Positions 32,761 through 34,398 of a DNA stretch of 34,398 nucleotides are shown here, piece after piece (position 1 is the first letter of the stretch; each line of letters starts with the position of its first letter). Made by a program: the position numbers and the translations under genes. Source of the stretch: CAZXYF01 sp964644705 (GTDB taxonomy: Bacteria > Planctomycetota > Brocadiia > SM23-32); assembly GCA_964644705.1 (NCBI GenBank), contig CAZXYF010000011.1, positions 1 through 34,398 on the forward strand. Direction: 5' to 3'. The notes under the pieces were generated by a model. The model did not search any database. It was not told the origin of the DNA and saw only the letters and a program-made list of their open reading frames with translations.

Positions 32761-34244
32761 TATTCATCACTCCCTATGCGCCGTATCAGTTCAGTGGTGG
32801 ACATGCCATCAACTTCCGGTGCCAGCTTGACCTGTCCCCCGTAAGATTCCACAAACTCCCACCCCACTACGCCTTTCTTTCCGTAATCTCCACCTTTCAC
32901 AAGGATGTCGGGGCGGACCTTCTTGATGAGCGGAAGCACGCTTTGCTCGTCGAAAACGACGACGTAGTCCACATTGGGAAACGCGGCGATGGTGCGGGCG
33001 CGAATATCCTCCGGAACGATTGGACGCGTCTCGCCCTTACCCTTTTTGGTGGAGGTGTCGCTGTTGACTCCGACCACGAGGAGGTCGGCCTGGCGACTGG
33101 CAAAACGGATGAGTTCGACGTGTCCGAGGTGGAGCAGATCGAAAACCCCGTTGGTGAAGGCGACGGTCTCGCCTCCCTGACATCGCTCATCGAGTATGGC
33201 GCGCAGTTCCTCCCGGGATTTTATCTTCATCTGGGCGGGGGAGCTTTCAGCCTGCATTTCCGTGAGCATTTCCGCCCGCGAAATCGGGGTGGCTCCCTGT
33301 CGGCTTACTTCCATGCCGGCGGCAAGGTTGGCGAGCTGGACGGAATGTTTAACGCTGCATCCTTCGGCGAGACTCAGGGCCATCATGGAGACGACCATGT
33401 CGCCCGCTCCGGTCACGTCCAGGACGGATCGGGGATTGGTACCAATGTGTTGTTCTTCCCCCGATTGCGTGGCGTAATACATTCCTTCCCGGTCCAGCGT
33501 GACCACGGCGGCGTCCAGGTCGATCTCCTCCAGGAGCCGGTGGGCCGCTGCGCGATAAGATTCATCGTCGGTCAACTTGAGACCGGTGGCATTCTCGGTT
33601 TCCTGCCGGTTCGGAAGCAGGCATGTGGCCCCAGAATAGACCGAGTAGTCTTTCATGCGATCCGGATCAACGACGATCGGGCAGTCGGCGTCGTTAGCTG
33701 CCTCGATGACGTTATCCAGCAGATTCTCGCTGAACAGCCCTTTGGCCATGTCCTGAATCAGCAGCAGATCGGCGTTTGGTATCTGCCGGTTGATCTGCGC
33801 CAGGATTTCCGCCTCGACCGCTTCCGACATGTGATCGGTGGTTTCCTCGTCCACGCGGACGATTTGTTGCAGACCGCGGCCGGCGGAGTGGACGTAGCCC
33901 AAATAGCGGGTCTTCCGGGTTGTTGGTCGGTCGGGACACGCGACGAGTCCGGAGGAGTCGATGCCGATCGCTTCCAGTTCCTGGCGAAAATCCCTGGCGG
34001 TGTGATCATCACCGACGACGCCGATGCAGGTGACGTCCGCCTCCAGTGCGCGCAGCATCGCGCCCACGCTTCCGGCGCCGCCCGGCCGATTGCGTTTGCG
34101 GTCCACATGCAGAACGGGGATCGGGCCCTCCGGCGACACCCGGCTCACCTGACCCCAGATGTATGTATCGAGCATCATATCCCCGACCACGCATATTCGG
34201 GGGCGGCCCATGTTGTTCAGCTGGTGGTAAATATCATCATGCAT
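32760..34244 (-). CDS. hldE: Bifunctional heptose 7-phosphate kinase / heptose 1-phosphate adenylyltransferase
   Basis: 494-residue fusion that makes heptose 1,7-bisphosphate and later ADP-heptose. The N-terminal PfkB-type kinase (~1-330) shows RPGGAGSVGAML and the catalytic DVTGAGDMV; the C-terminal cytidylyltransferase-fold domain (~360-494) has TNGVFDLLHLGHVELI with the HxGH motif and VGVNSD. The intermediate phosphatase GmhB is not in the window. The frame is open to 34298; ATG 34244, with GGGA ~9 nt upstream and a promoter just before it, is preferred. First gene of hldE-gmhA. Confidence 0.94.
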   Translation of the reverse strand: MHDDIYHQLNNMGRPRICVVGDMMLDTYIWGQVSRVSPEGPIPVLHVDRKRNRPGGAGSVGAMLRALEADVTCIGVVGDDHTARDFRQELEAIGIDSSGLVACPDRPTTRKTRYLGYVHSAGRGLQQIVRVDEETTDHMSEAVEAEILAQINRQIPNADLLLIQDMAKGLFSENLLDNVIEAANDADCPIVVDPDRMKDYSVYSGATCLLPNRQETENATGLKLTDDESYRAAAHRLLEEIDLDAAVVTLDREGMYYATQSGEEQHIGTNPRSVLDVTGAGDMVVSMMALSLAEGCSVKHSVQLANLAAGMEVSRQGATPISRAEMLTEMQAESSPAQMKIKSREELRAILDERCQGGETVAFTNGVFDLLHLGHVELIRFASRQADLLVVGVNSDTSTKKGKGETRPIVPEDIRARTIAAFPNVDYVVVFDEQSVLPLIKKVRPDILVKGGDYGKKGVVGWEFVESYGGQVKLAPEVDGMSTTELIRRIGSDE

Positions 34245-34275
34245 AACGGTAATTCCCTGATAAATCCAAAATGGA

Positions 34276-34305
34276 ACTATACCGGAAAATGGGCTCAAAT
34301 TGCAA
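34276..34305 (-). promoter_or_regulatory. Sigma70-type promoter of hldE-gmhA
   Basis: Minus strand: TTGCAA (34300-34305), 18-nt spacer, TATAGT (34276-34281) in the context CCGGTATAGTTCC, leader about 25 nt. The -10 context is shared with yidC. Confidence 0.55.
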
Positions 34306-34324
34306 TATTATGCCCCTGTGTGCA

Positions 34325-34343
34325 GTGCTGTCCAAAACGTTCA
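34325..34343. repeat. Dispersed 19-bp repeat, copy B
   Basis: Second identical copy of GTGCTGTCCAAAACGTTCA (first at 10315-10333), same orientation, about 20 bp upstream of the hldE promoter. The region to the right shows patchy similarity with the region right of copy A, and the element may continue past the window edge. Confidence 0.6.
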
Positions 34344-34398
34344 AAAAATGCGTTTTCAAACGGGTTCTCCGGTGACTTTGAGCCGGGAATACAGTCCA

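Noticed and set aside
1..34398. CRISPR array, insertion sequence, prophage, toxin-antitoxin or restriction system
   Set aside because: Looked for on both strands; no regular spaced repeats, transposase, integrase or defence-type motif was found.

Overview
The window looks like the chromosome of a Gram-negative bacterium, most likely of the PVC group and probably a Planctomycetota/Phycisphaerae-type organism. This is inferred from the gene mix, not from any rRNA marker. The pointers are a giant secreted PQQ-propeller/TPR protein, tandem membrane-anchored vWA proteins, an ADP-heptose pathway (hldE, gmhA), which implies an LPS-type outer membrane, a Gram-negative YidC with a large periplasmic domain, and MetX/MetW. 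Coding density is ordinary. Most genes lie on the minus strand; only the methyltransferase, the Flp-type pilin, purQ, araB and one doubtful small ORF lie on the plus strand. I see no tRNA, rRNA, CRISPR array, transposase or prophage gene.

Layout. (1) 61-9141, minus: an envelope block with two tandem paralogous vWA proteins (each with its own good sigma70-type promoter), a free-standing acylphosphatase and a 1,463-residue exported propeller/TPR protein. (2) 9527-10285, plus: a SAM methyltransferase. (3) 10411-17353, minus: an aspartate-type aminotransferase with its own promoter, behind a hydrogenase-maturation cluster hypF-hypC-hypD-hypE that begins with endonuclease III (nth overlaps hypF by 4 nt). 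(4) 17607-21406, minus: a methionine block, metY followed by a strong terminator, a ~660-nt gap, then metX-metW. (5) 21597-21758, plus: a lone Flp-type pilin. (6) 22039-23589, minus: a phosphohexomutase with an unusual phosphate-binding loop. (7) 24103-26645, plus: purQ and a B. subtilis-type ribulokinase. (8) 26711-29503, minus: yidC followed by a phoU-like gene. (9) 29648-34244, minus: hldE-gmhA, then a site-2 protease-scpA pair, then a calcineurin-like phosphoesterase.

How the genes work together. metY, metX and metW serve homocysteine/methionine synthesis from activated homoserine; the aminotransferase feeds the aspartate family. HypF, C, D and E build and insert the Fe(CN)2CO part of a [NiFe]-hydrogenase, but neither hydrogenase subunits nor hypA/hypB are present here. 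hldE and gmhA make the ADP-heptose precursor of LPS core. yidC inserts membrane proteins. scpA belongs to the SMC condensin.

Regulation visible in the sequence. Several minus-strand promoters share a TTGC-type -35 box with TATAAT/TATAGT/TATTAT at 16-18 nt spacing. metY, metX and the aminotransferase instead share the -10-like word TACCAT(G) exactly 17 nt from a TTG-type -35; at metY the word is part of a perfect 14-bp palindrome. A 19-bp word occurs identically in two intergenic spots 24 kb apart. The most unusual protein-level item is the tandem vWA pair with TonB-like N-termini and no recognised C-terminal domain. I did not find a clear, complete new defence or mobile system.
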